A stretch of 8,753 bases of DNA from Candidatus Auribacterota bacterium (GTDB lineage: Bacteria; Auribacterota; UBA6266), in the NCBI GenBank assembly GCA_016933315.1, contig JAFGBE010000100.1, positions 1 through 8,753 of the forward strand, in the 5' to 3' direction. Shown piece by piece: positions 1 to 5,482 of this stretch. The notes beneath the pieces were generated by a model. The model made no database searches. It was not told where the DNA came from and saw only the letters and a program-made list of their open reading frames with translations. Within the stretch, counting starts at the first letter, position 1, and the number at the start of each line of letters is the position of its first letter. The position numbers and the translations under genes are program-made.

Positions 1-474
1 AACAACCTCCTGCCATTCGGTTGAGATACCTTCGGGGAGGTATGTTTTAAGCGGTTGAGCGGGGACGGAATCTTCTTTCTGTATCCATGAAGCGTCCGCC
101 ATCTGGACTGTAAAAATTTCCCCGCCCCGGGCGCCCCTTACCCGGAAGGATATATACTGGTATCCCGATGCGTTGAGATATTGCCTGTTCTCAGGTTTTT
201 GCTTTACGTCGAAAAAGTGGACCCATGTACCGCAGAATCCGCCGGGTGTCTTTTCTGCGGTTATTTCAAGCGACCGCCCTCCGCTGCCCCTGTAAATTTC
301 ATCGCTGAGATAATTGCAGGCGGATGATTCCTGGCTCGCGAACTGGTTGAAATGGCCGCCGAAATCGGTGGTGTTGCCGGCGTTAAAATCCCATATCCTC
401 AAAGTATTATCGGAACCGTATGCCAAAGTGAAGCTTAAAACGAATGAAATCATGAGAAGAATTGTTTTTTTCAT
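1..474 (-). CDS. Exported galactose-binding-like domain protein, paralog 4 of the cluster (C-terminus cut by window edge)
   Basis: This is the last gene of the minus-strand cluster; 158 residues are visible and the C-terminus lies beyond the left edge. The start is an ATG at 474, with AAAGGG six bases upstream and the preceding gene ending 12 bases away. The N-terminus (MKK, then a hydrophobic run to about residue 18) is a Sec signal peptide with a plausible cleavage after Ala-Tyr-Gly (18-20). The mature part matches its three neighbours: Cys53, the GGFCGTW motif at 78-84, an N-A-S-G-Y-x-x-I-S-F-R-V block at 101-112, M-A-D at 125-127 and Y-L-P-E-G-I-x-T-E-W-Q at 145-155. This pattern recalls CBM11/CIA30-type galactose-binding-like beta-sandwiches. 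I infer a secreted, probably glycan-binding protein; the ligand is unknown and no catalytic domain is visible in the part seen. Confidence 0.82.
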   Translation of the reverse strand, partial: MKKTILLMISFVLSFTLAYGSDNTLRIWDFNAGNTTDFGGHFNQFASQESSACNYLSDEIYRGSGGRSLEITAEKTPGGFCGTWVHFFDVKQKPENRQYLNASGYQYISFRVRGARGGEIFTVQMADASWIQKEDSVPAQPLKTYLPEGISTEWQEVV

Positions 475-486
475 TTTCAGCCCTTT

Positions 487-1677
487 TTATTTTTCGAATT
501 GTATTTCGTCTATCAGGATTTTTCCGCTGGATACGCCGTCGGGAAAACAGCTTCCTTCAAAACATATGGACACTGCGTATAAAGCCTGGGTATCCACAAA
601 AAAATCGCTCAATGGGATTTTTACTTTCTGCCAGTCCCGTCCGATTCTTCCTCCGTCTATATAATCAGTTACATCATTGGATTTATATGAATCGTCATTT
701 GCGGCGTGCATCTGGTCCGCGATGCCGATTTTAAAGTTTTCATCTCCCGCATACGCCTTTACCCGAAAGGTGAGATACCTGTATTTTGAAGCGTCAAAGA
801 ATTTTATGTCAGTGATATTCCTGTTTTCCGATTTCGGGTGTTTTGTCAGCAGCATGAAATATCCGCAGAACCCGCCCTTTCCGAATTTTCCCCCGGAATT
901 CTTTTTGTCATACCATATTTCCAGCCCTTTTCCTTTGCCCTTGCTGTAAGCCGCGGAAGATGTTATCTGACAGGATATCCTTGAAGGGGAATTCTGGTAA
1001 GCGCCTGATACGCCTTTCATATCGGTTTTTTCACTTGAGAAATCCTGGATGACCTGTATGTCGGATTTCTTTTTCTTCTCGCCGGTGTTTTCCTGCGGAG
1101 TGATATTCTTATGGGACAGGCTCTTTTTCGGTTTGCCCGCCGGGTATTTGTCCAGAAGCTCCTTGGGATAGGAAAATTCGTCCTGCAGTTCTCCTTCGAG
1201 AAAAATCCTTATGATGAAACCGCTGAATTCCAGAGACCGGTTATTCTCCGCGTAATAATTCTCGAAATCTATATTGCTGTAGCAGTGGCTGGCATAGAGC
1301 CTTGCCGTTTCATTTTTTGAGGGGGCTGGTATTTCCCTTTCCTCATCCCAGTCAGCGTTTACGGGCCTGATTAAACTGTCCCTGCCGCCCTGGTCTACAA
1401 ATGTGGTTATTACGGTGACGGCGCCTTCGGCAGCCTCCTGTGTCATGTTTTTAATATCGAAAGAGATGTCATAATACCGGTATTCCTGGGACTTGTCTTC
1501 AAGCACTGATTTTTCGCGCGAACTGGCTGTCCCTTTGCTTTTCTGCCGGATTTTTTTTGAGATGTTTTTCCCGACGTTCGAGAGGGATATTTTTTTCTGC
1601 GGGGCCGTCTGCGCGAATTCAGCGCGGCACTCGGATGAGAACGCTATAAACAGCAGTAAAAATATGATTTTCTTCAT
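487..1677 (-). CDS. Exported two-domain protein: N-terminal beta-rich domain plus C-terminal galactose-binding-like domain (paralog 3)
   Basis: The protein has 396 residues. Residues 1-19 form a signal peptide ending Cys-Arg-Ala; Glu before Cys17 argues against a lipobox, so signal peptidase I is likely. Residues 20-60 are basic and low in complexity. Residues about 66-178 form an extra domain absent from the paralogs, rich in alternating strands. Its features (YYDISFDIKN near 68, GFIIRIFLEGEL near 153, a Y-P-K-E-L-L-D-K ending) recall Ig-like domains I associate with PVC-type uncharacterised proteins. A lysine-rich linker (about 180-207) leads to the family domain: Cys236, GGFCGYF at 268-274, F-D-A-S-K-Y at 294-299, G-I-A-D-Q at 318-322, W-Q-K-V-K-I-P-L-S-D-F at 349-359, CFEGSC at 372-377 and a final I-D-E-I-Q-F-E-K. 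The start lies five bases after the preceding gene and has no clear Shine-Dalgarno, which suggests coupling. Function is unknown; extracellular glycan or surface binding is an inference. Confidence 0.88.
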   Translation of the reverse strand: MKKIIFLLLFIAFSSECRAEFAQTAPQKKISLSNVGKNISKKIRQKSKGTASSREKSVLEDKSQEYRYYDISFDIKNMTQEAAEGAVTVITTFVDQGGRDSLIRPVNADWDEEREIPAPSKNETARLYASHCYSNIDFENYYAENNRSLEFSGFIIRIFLEGELQDEFSYPKELLDKYPAGKPKKSLSHKNITPQENTGEKKKKSDIQVIQDFSSEKTDMKGVSGAYQNSPSRISCQITSSAAYSKGKGKGLEIWYDKKNSGGKFGKGGFCGYFMLLTKHPKSENRNITDIKFFDASKYRYLTFRVKAYAGDENFKIGIADQMHAANDDSYKSNDVTDYIDGGRIGRDWQKVKIPLSDFFVDTQALYAVSICFEGSCFPDGVSSGKILIDEIQFEK

Positions 1678-1682
1678 ATTAA

Positions 1683-2411
1683 TTATATGTAGGGTTGAGT
1701 TTCCAGTTTAATGTCATCTATTGATATTATACCTGACGAAGGTTTTTCGTCTGCGAACAGGTATCCTTCGAAACAAATATAAATACCGGACAGTTCCTTC
1801 AGGTCTACCTGGTCAAAATCGGACAAAGGGATTATGGCTTTCTGCCATTTATCCGCAATCCTGCCTTCGGGCAGGTAATTCCCTATAGGTTTTGATTTAA
1901 AACTGTCCCCCTGGTATATATCCCATATTTTGTCCCTCAATCCCAGTACAAAATTTTCATTTCCCGTTTCGCCTTTTATCCTGAAAGTTATAAATCCGTA
2001 TTCGGAAGCGTCAAAGTACCTCCTGCCTTTTTTCAAGAGGATGTACCATCCGCACCAGCCCCCTTTCCCGAAAGGCCCGCCTTCCTTTTCTTTTAAATAC
2101 TTGATCCTCGCAATCCTGTTTGTTTTTTCGCCGTCGGCAGGTTCTTTTTCGAGTTTGTACTGGGCTTTTGACGGCGGCTGCTCGTAACAGGACATCTTAG
2201 TCTGTTTTAAGCCCGATGTGTTTTCAAAATTTGCGATCAGGAACACGCTGCCGTATTTTCTTAAAGGTTCCTGAAGCTCTATGCTTTCGGGGTCTTCCGC
2301 CGCGTCTTCCGATTCCACGAACACGGGTTTTTCTTTTTTTAATCCGGAGGATTCCTGCGGAAAGGCCGCGACAAGGATAAATATTATAGTTATCAGATAA
2401 AATATTTTCAT
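1683..2411 (-). CDS. Exported galactose-binding-like domain protein (paralog 2)
   Basis: The protein has 242 residues. Residues 1 to about 23 look like a Sec signal peptide (M-K-I, long hydrophobic run), with cleavage near Ser-Ser-Gly. An acidic stretch (about 32-50) precedes the single family domain. This starts V-F-L-I-A-N-F-E near 56 and includes Cys75, GGWCGWY at 117-123, F-D-A-S-E-Y at 133-138, F-R-I-K-G-E at 143-148, Y-L-P-E-G-R-I at 179-185, W-Q-K-A-I-I-P-L-S-D-F at 189-199, C-F-E-G at 213-216 and I-D-D-I-K-L-E at 231-237. The domain matches the CBM11/CIA30 pattern. Two departures from the paralogs are visible: G-L-R-D-K at 157-161 replaces G-I-A-D-Q, and the second cysteine of the C-terminal C-F-E-x-x-C pair is missing. 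The gene follows an intrinsic terminator, so its transcript depends on read-through or on an unseen promoter. No enzyme domain is present. Confidence 0.87.
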   Translation of the reverse strand: MKIFYLITIIFILVAAFPQESSGLKKEKPVFVESEDAAEDPESIELQEPLRKYGSVFLIANFENTSGLKQTKMSCYEQPPSKAQYKLEKEPADGEKTNRIARIKYLKEKEGGPFGKGGWCGWYILLKKGRRYFDASEYGFITFRIKGETGNENFVLGLRDKIWDIYQGDSFKSKPIGNYLPEGRIADKWQKAIIPLSDFDQVDLKELSGIYICFEGYLFADEKPSSGIISIDDIKLETQPYI

Positions 2412-2430
2412 AAGGTTTCTCTTATAAAGA

Positions 2431-2466
2431 AAAAGCGCTCGCTGGCTTCTTCGCAGGAGCGCTTTT
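2431..2466 (-). terminator. Intrinsic terminator after the first exported-protein gene
   Basis: Read on the minus strand, an exact 10-bp stem (AAAAGCGCTC / GAGCGCTTTT) encloses a 16-base loop and is followed by a T-rich run (TTTTTCTTT when the stem's own Ts are counted). A further CTG/CAG pairing inside the loop can lengthen the stem. It starts 11 bases after the stop at 2478 and ends 19 bases before the start at 2411. It should end or reduce transcripts leaving the first gene. Confidence 0.82.
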
Positions 2467-2477
2467 CTTCCAAGAGG

Positions 2478-3137
2478 TTATTTTTCAAACTGTATGTCAT
2501 CTATGAATATTTTGCTCTGCTGTCCGCCTTCTTCATAACATTCGGTTTCAAAACAGAAGGATATGGAATGCAGCATGCTCCAGTCCACAAAAACTTCTTC
2601 AAGCGGGATTTCGGCTTTTTGCCATTCCGTGGTGACGGCTCCTTCCGGAAGATATGCGGTTATGCAGTCGGTTTTTGTTGAGTCGTCTATCATTTCGCCC
2701 TGCTGGTCCGCTATCCCGAGCTTGAAGTTTTCGCCGCCGTTCTCACCCTTGATCTGGAATGTAAGCTTCTTGTATCCCGATGCGTCGAGGTAGTTTTTGC
2801 CTATATGGACAAGCGTGTAGTATCCGCACCAGCCGCCGTTTCCGTAAGGCCCTCCTTCTGCCTGCTTGTCATAGGATATCTTCAATCCCTTGGTCGGCTG
2901 GTCGTTTTTGACACAGCCCGTTTCCGGAGCTTTTGAAAACATTATGCGCGAAGGAGCTCTGACATATACGGAACATCTGCCTCCCAGCGAATTTGTGTTC
3001 TTTTCCATGTCATCAACCAGAAGCACTTCTCCGGAAATTTGTTCGGTTTCTTCTGCTATCACGGGCAGCGGGAAGTAAGCGCCGAGCAGCGAGAAGATAA
3101 AGATTGCGCTGATCAGATAGAAAGCAATTTTTTTCAT
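2478..3137 (-). CDS. Exported galactose-binding-like domain protein, first gene of the cluster (paralog 1)
   Basis: I choose the ATG at 3137 (219 residues). AGGAGG at 3148-3143 is five bases upstream of it, whereas the in-frame GTG at 3143 overlaps that Shine-Dalgarno. Residues 1-28 form a signal peptide, with likely cleavage after Val-Ile-Ala. The mature protein is a single family domain: D-D-M-E at 42-45, Cys55 and Cys75, GGWCGYY at 101-107, L-D-A-S-G-Y at 117-122, F-Q-I-K-G-E at 127-132, G-I-A-D-Q at 141-145, Y-L-P-E-G at 162-166, E-W-Q-K-A-E-I-P-L at 171-179, C-F-E-T-E-C at 195-200 and I-D-D-I-Q-F-E-K at the end. This layout matches CBM11/CIA30-like carbohydrate-binding beta-sandwiches. 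It has six mature cysteines, the most of the complete paralogs, which suits an oxidising extracytoplasmic location. An intrinsic terminator follows, so this gene may be expressed at a higher level than the rest. Ligand and biological role are unknown. Confidence 0.88.
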   Translation of the reverse strand: MKKIAFYLISAIFIFSLLGAYFPLPVIAEETEQISGEVLLVDDMEKNTNSLGGRCSVYVRAPSRIMFSKAPETGCVKNDQPTKGLKISYDKQAEGGPYGNGGWCGYYTLVHIGKNYLDASGYKKLTFQIKGENGGENFKLGIADQQGEMIDDSTKTDCITAYLPEGAVTTEWQKAEIPLEEVFVDWSMLHSISFCFETECYEEGGQQSKIFIDDIQFEK

Positions 3138-3142
3138 CTCCA

Positions 3143-3148
3143 CCTCCT
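3143..3148 (-). promoter_or_regulatory. Strong ribosome binding site deciding the start of the 3137-2478 gene
   Basis: The minus strand reads AGGAGG, five bases before the ATG at 3137. It overlaps the alternative GTG at 3143, which makes that upstream start unlikely. Confidence 0.8.
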
Positions 3149-3171
3149 GTAAAAGTTTACCTTATTTCAAT

Positions 3172-3200
3172 CTGCTATTAAAGAAACTTTTAATAGCCAG
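3172..3200 (-). promoter_or_regulatory. Palindromic hairpin in the putative leader of the exported-protein cluster
   Basis: An 8-bp perfect inverted repeat, CTATTAAA (3175-3182) and TTTAATAG (3189-3196), surrounds a 6-base loop. CTG (3172-3174) and CAG (3198-3200) extend it by 3 bp across one bulged base. It ends 34 bases before the ATG at 3137. No T-run follows on the minus strand, so it is not a standard terminator. It could be an operator or an mRNA-stabilising leader hairpin. Confidence 0.5.
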
Positions 3201-3219
3201 TTTTCCCCTTGCGCGACAA
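3190..3219 (-). promoter_or_regulatory. Weak candidate promoter for the exported-protein cluster
   Basis: On the minus strand, TTGTCG (3219-3214) and TATTAA (3195-3190) are separated by 18 bases. Each matches the sigma-70 consensus at only four of six positions. The -10 lies inside the 3172-3200 palindrome and the -35 lies just downstream of the 3225-3239 palindrome. Placement upstream of the first gene is right, but the match is poor. Confidence 0.22.
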
Positions 3220-3224
3220 ACATA

Positions 3225-3239
3225 GTTTCAATATGAAAC
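3225..3239. promoter_or_regulatory. Putative operator palindrome, copy 1
   Basis: GTTTCAATATGAAAC is a perfect 6-bp inverted repeat (GTTTCA/TGAAAC) around a 3-base centre, typical in form of a site for a dimeric helix-turn-helix regulator. It differs by one base from a second copy 43 bp away. It lies about 90 bp upstream of the exported-protein gene start. The cognate regulator is not in the window. Confidence 0.55.
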
Positions 3240-3267
3240 GATAATGAGCCAAAAAGAAAAAGTGTTT

Positions 3268-3282
3268 GTTTTAATATGAAAC
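3268..3282. promoter_or_regulatory. Putative operator palindrome, copy 2
   Basis: GTTTTAATATGAAAC matches copy 1 at 14 of 15 positions; the one change breaks a single pair of the palindrome. The centre-to-centre distance of 43 bp is close to four helical turns, so two bound dimers would face the same side of the DNA. It ends eight bases before an isolated TATAAT on the plus strand. Confidence 0.5.
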
Positions 3283-3468
3283 TAACTTAATATAATACTT
3301 TTTTAGAGGTTTGTCAAGCCGCTATTTTAGTTTTTAACATGTAATCAAGGGGACCGGAGACGCGCCGAACACGAACAATGATAACAGAATAGATTTAAGG
3401 GTGTAATCCGGCGGTTCCGGGAATATGCATAGATTTGTATTAAAGCAAAGAATGAAAGAAGACCTGAG

Positions 3469-3496
3469 CCACAGATTACACAGATAGCCACAGATT
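3469..3496 (+). repeat. CACAGAT triple repeat, copy A
   Basis: Three CACAGAT units start at 3470, 3479 and 3489, spaced 9 and 10 bases apart. An array with the same 9/10 spacing and orientation ends the window at 8719-8746. Similar CACAGAT strings are common dispersed intergenic repeats in candidate-phylum genomes, as far as I recall. No transposase or terminal inverted repeat is visible. Confidence 0.72.
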
Positions 3497-3564
3497 AAAA
3501 ACAGAGAATATGTAAGTACGTTGGAAAGAAAATGGTGCATGGAATAAGATAATTAGGTCTGAGA

Positions 3565-3600
3565 AAAAGAGAGAAAATGGAAATTTTTTTCTTGTCTTTT
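3565..3600. other. A/T-rich imperfect hairpin upstream of deoC
   Basis: AAAAGA (3565-3570) pairs with TCTTTT (3595-3600), and AGAAAA (3572-3577) with TTTTCT (3587-3592), around a small internal mismatch and a 9-base loop. The left arm is almost all purine and the right arm almost all pyrimidine. It lies 75 bases before deoC. No role can be assigned. Confidence 0.35.
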
Positions 3601-3675
3601 CGCCGCGGATATATTATTTAAGAGTATTCTTTAGTTATTTGTCGTTACTTAATTAATGGTTGGAATTGGGAATTT

Positions 3676-4341
3676 ATGGACCTTTCTCGTTATCTGGATC
3701 ATACACTTCTTAAGCCGAATGCCGGTATCAGCGACATAAGAAATTTATGCGATGAGGCTAAAAAATACGGTTTTTTTTCTGTGTGCGTGAACCCTTTTTG
3801 GGTCAAAGACTGCAAAAGATTCCTTAAAAACTCAGGTGTAAAGATATGCGCGGTGGTGGGGTTCCCCCTGGGAGCGAATAAAACCGAGACCAAGGCGCTG
3901 GAAACCAGAGTTGCGGTAAAGGACGGGGCCGATGAGCTGGATATGGTCATTAATATAGGAGCGCTGAAATCAGGGAACCTGAAAGGCTTGTATGAAGATA
4001 TCAGATCAGTTGTAAAATCCGCCGCTAAAAGACCGGTTAAAGCAATAATCGAAACCTGCTATCTTACGGCAAAAGAAAAGGTAACGGTTGTGAAACTCGC
4101 CGCAAAAGCAGGGGCTTCTTTTATCAAGACCTCAACGGGTTTCGGGAACGGCGGCGCGGCGCAGTCGGATATCAGATTAATCAGGAAAACTGCGGGCGGG
4201 AATATAAAAATAAAGGCCGCCGGCGGCATCAGAAGTCGCAGGAAAGCCCTTGCTCTGATAAGCGCCGGCGCAGACAGGATAGGCAGCAGCGCGGGAACGG
4301 ATATGATGCGTAGAACAGGAAAAAGAGGAAGGGCATTTTAA
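3676..4341 (+). CDS. deoC: Deoxyribose-phosphate aldolase
   Basis: This cytosolic class I aldolase reversibly splits 2-deoxy-D-ribose 5-phosphate into glyceraldehyde 3-phosphate and acetaldehyde, in deoxynucleoside breakdown. The 221 residues match the compact family length and TIM-barrel motif order: LDHTLLKP at 7-14, VCVNP at 36-40, VVGFPLGA at 60-67, ELDMVINIGAL at 87-97 with Asp89, IETCYL at 125-130, FIKTSTGFG at 149-157 with Lys151 as the Schiff-base lysine, IKAAGGIRS at 179-187 with Lys180 as the second active-site lysine, and the phosphate-binding G-S-S at 203-205. The ATG at 3676 gives the expected N-terminus; its ribosome binding site is weak, and the upstream ATG at 3656 is out of frame. 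The TAA stop is followed directly by the gcvT ATG, so it heads the glycine-cleavage operon. No other deoxynucleoside-catabolism gene is visible. The last ten residues are unusually basic. Confidence 0.95.
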   Translation: MDLSRYLDHTLLKPNAGISDIRNLCDEAKKYGFFSVCVNPFWVKDCKRFLKNSGVKICAVVGFPLGANKTETKALETRVAVKDGADELDMVINIGALKSGNLKGLYEDIRSVVKSAAKRPVKAIIETCYLTAKEKVTVVKLAAKAGASFIKTSTGFGNGGAAQSDIRLIRKTAGGNIKIKAAGGIRSRRKALALISAGADRIGSSAGTDMMRRTGKRGRAF

Positions 4342-5451
4342 ATGCAGTCTCTGAAAAAATCCCCGCTTAATGAAGTCCATATAAATCTCGGGGCAAAAAT
4401 GGTGCCTTTCGCCGGATGGCTTATGCCGATACAGTATTCCGGCATTATAGACGAGCATTTGACTGTTAGAGAGAAAGCCGGGCTTTTTGACCTTACACAT
4501 ATGGGTGAGATTATCGTGACCGGCCCGAGGGCGGAAGAGTATGTGCAGAAGCTGATCACAAACAACACCGCGAAACTTGCCGACGGAAAAGCGTTTTATA
4601 CGGTGATATGTTTTGAAACGGGGGGAATAGTCGACGATGTTATCGTATACCGTTTCAAGAAAGATGAATATATGTTTGTGGTGAATGCTTCCAATGCGGA
4701 TAAGGTATTTGCATGGTTCAGGAAAAAACTCATCCCCGAAGTTAAATTAATAGATAAATCACCCAAGACGGCTTTGCTTGCTGTCCAGGGCCCCGCGTCA
4801 GAGAAGATACTTTTAAACGTCGGACTTAATGTCGGCAGCCTTAATTATTTTGAATTTACCCGGCAGACATACCGCGGAATAGAATGTATTATTGCCAGGA
4901 CGGGATATACGGGAGAAGACGGCTTCGAAATATTTTTCCCGGTTGATTACGCTTTCAGCCTTTGGGCCACCCTGAATACCGCAGGGAAGAAATACGGCTT
5001 GAAACCGGTCGGGCTCGGCGCAAGGGATACGTTAAGGATAGAAGTCGGATACCCCCTTTACGGGAACGAGATAGATGAAAAGACGAATCCTGTTGAAGCG
5101 GGACTTTCATGGGTTGTTGATATGGAAAAAGATTTTATCGGGAAAGAATCGCTGAAGCAATACGCGGGCGGTAAAACCGCGCGCAGGCTCATAGGGTTTA
5201 GAACAATTGAAAGAGCCGTCCCGAGGGCTCACTATGATATCTTTTCCGGCGGCAACAAGGTCGGTTATGTGACAAGCGGCACATTGTCGCCGAGCCTGGA
5301 CAGGGGTATAGGCATGGGATATGTCCCGGCGGAGATGTCTGAGGCAGGTTCTCATATAGATATATCTATAAGAGGGAAAATGGTCAAAGCCGAAATAGTG
5401 AAGAAGCCTTTCTACACAGGAGGTTCGATAAAGAGAGATAAAATTAGCTGA
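4342..5451 (+). CDS. gcvT: Glycine cleavage system T protein (aminomethyltransferase)
   Basis: The T protein takes the aminomethyl group from the lipoyl arm of GcvH, transfers the one-carbon unit to tetrahydrofolate as 5,10-methylene-THF and releases ammonia. The 369 residues are full length for the family. Visible signatures are M-V-P-F-A-G-W-x-M-P at 20-29, F-D-L-T-H-M-G-E at 49-56, GGIVDDVIVY at 94-103 holding the Asp pair that includes the catalytic aspartate, V-N-A-S-N at 114-118, a G-L-G-A-R-D-T-L-R block in the folate-binding part, and S-G-T-L-S-P-S-L with a P-F-Y-T ending in the C-terminal barrel. The ATG directly follows the deoC stop. An AAGGG eight bases upstream, inside deoC, serves as ribosome binding site, which points to translational coupling. 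gcvH starts 31 bases downstream. No defect is seen. Confidence 0.97.
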   Translation: MQSLKKSPLNEVHINLGAKMVPFAGWLMPIQYSGIIDEHLTVREKAGLFDLTHMGEIIVTGPRAEEYVQKLITNNTAKLADGKAFYTVICFETGGIVDDVIVYRFKKDEYMFVVNASNADKVFAWFRKKLIPEVKLIDKSPKTALLAVQGPASEKILLNVGLNVGSLNYFEFTRQTYRGIECIIARTGYTGEDGFEIFFPVDYAFSLWATLNTAGKKYGLKPVGLGARDTLRIEVGYPLYGNEIDEKTNPVEAGLSWVVDMEKDFIGKESLKQYAGGKTARRLIGFRTIERAVPRAHYDIFSGGNKVGYVTSGTLSPSLDRGIGMGYVPAEMSEAGSHIDISIRGKMVKAEIVKKPFYTGGSIKRDKIS

Positions 5452-5470
5452 TGGGGATTGTTCAATACAA

Positions 5471-5476
5471 AGGAGG
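5471..5476 (+). promoter_or_regulatory. Strong ribosome binding site fixing the GTG start of gcvH
   Basis: AGGAGG lies six bases before the GTG at 5483. This supports a GTG start, since no ATG is available at the family's usual N-terminus. Confidence 0.85.
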
Positions 5477-5482
5477 AGTCAA

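Larger units (their letters stand above)
3138..3675. other. Divergent intergenic region between the exported-protein cluster and the deoC-gcv operon
   Basis: These 538 bases hold no gene I can support. From left to right they contain the ribosome binding site of the minus-strand cluster, a palindromic hairpin (3172-3200), two near-identical 15-bp palindromes (3225-3239, 3268-3282), an isolated TATAAT (3291-3296, plus strand), a CACAGAT triple repeat (3470-3495) and an A/T-rich hairpin (3565-3600). TGTAATC occurs at 3340-3346 and 3402-3408, each followed by a short GC-rich stretch; I can assign no role to it. A minus-strand open frame at 3334-3540 reads through the repeat, has no ribosome binding site I could see and lacks coding character. 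I found no glycine-riboswitch core. Confidence 0.7.

Noticed and set aside
1614..1677. Lipoprotein signal in the 396-residue exported protein (Cys17)
   Set aside because: The residue before the cysteine is Glu, not Gly/Ala/Ser, so the lipobox rule is broken. Cleavage after Cys-Arg-Ala by signal peptidase I fits better.
3291..3296. Perfect TATAAT on the plus strand as the -10 of a deoC-gcv promoter
   Set aside because: No acceptable -35 lies 16-18 bases upstream (best is TTGTTT at 19), and the start would leave a leader of about 370 bases. It is in an A/T-rich stretch where chance matches are common.
3469..3496. CRISPR array
   Set aside because: Units are 7 bases long and 9-10 bases apart, far shorter than CRISPR repeats and spacers, and no cas gene is present.
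3334..3540. Minus-strand open reading frame of 68 codons in the intergenic region
   Set aside because: It reads through the CACAGAT repeat, has no ribosome binding site I could see and no recognisable domain. Repeats of this type often give spurious frames rich in Cys, Leu and Tyr.
3592..3617. TTGTCT/TATTAT promoter for deoC
   Set aside because: The two boxes are only 14 bases apart, too close for a sigma-70 promoter, and no better pair was found.
3138..3675. Glycine riboswitch upstream of the gcv operon
   Set aside because: The expected tandem aptamer cores (GGAGAG-like and CCGAAGG-like elements in paired order) are not visible. A covariance-model search with the Rfam glycine riboswitch would settle it.
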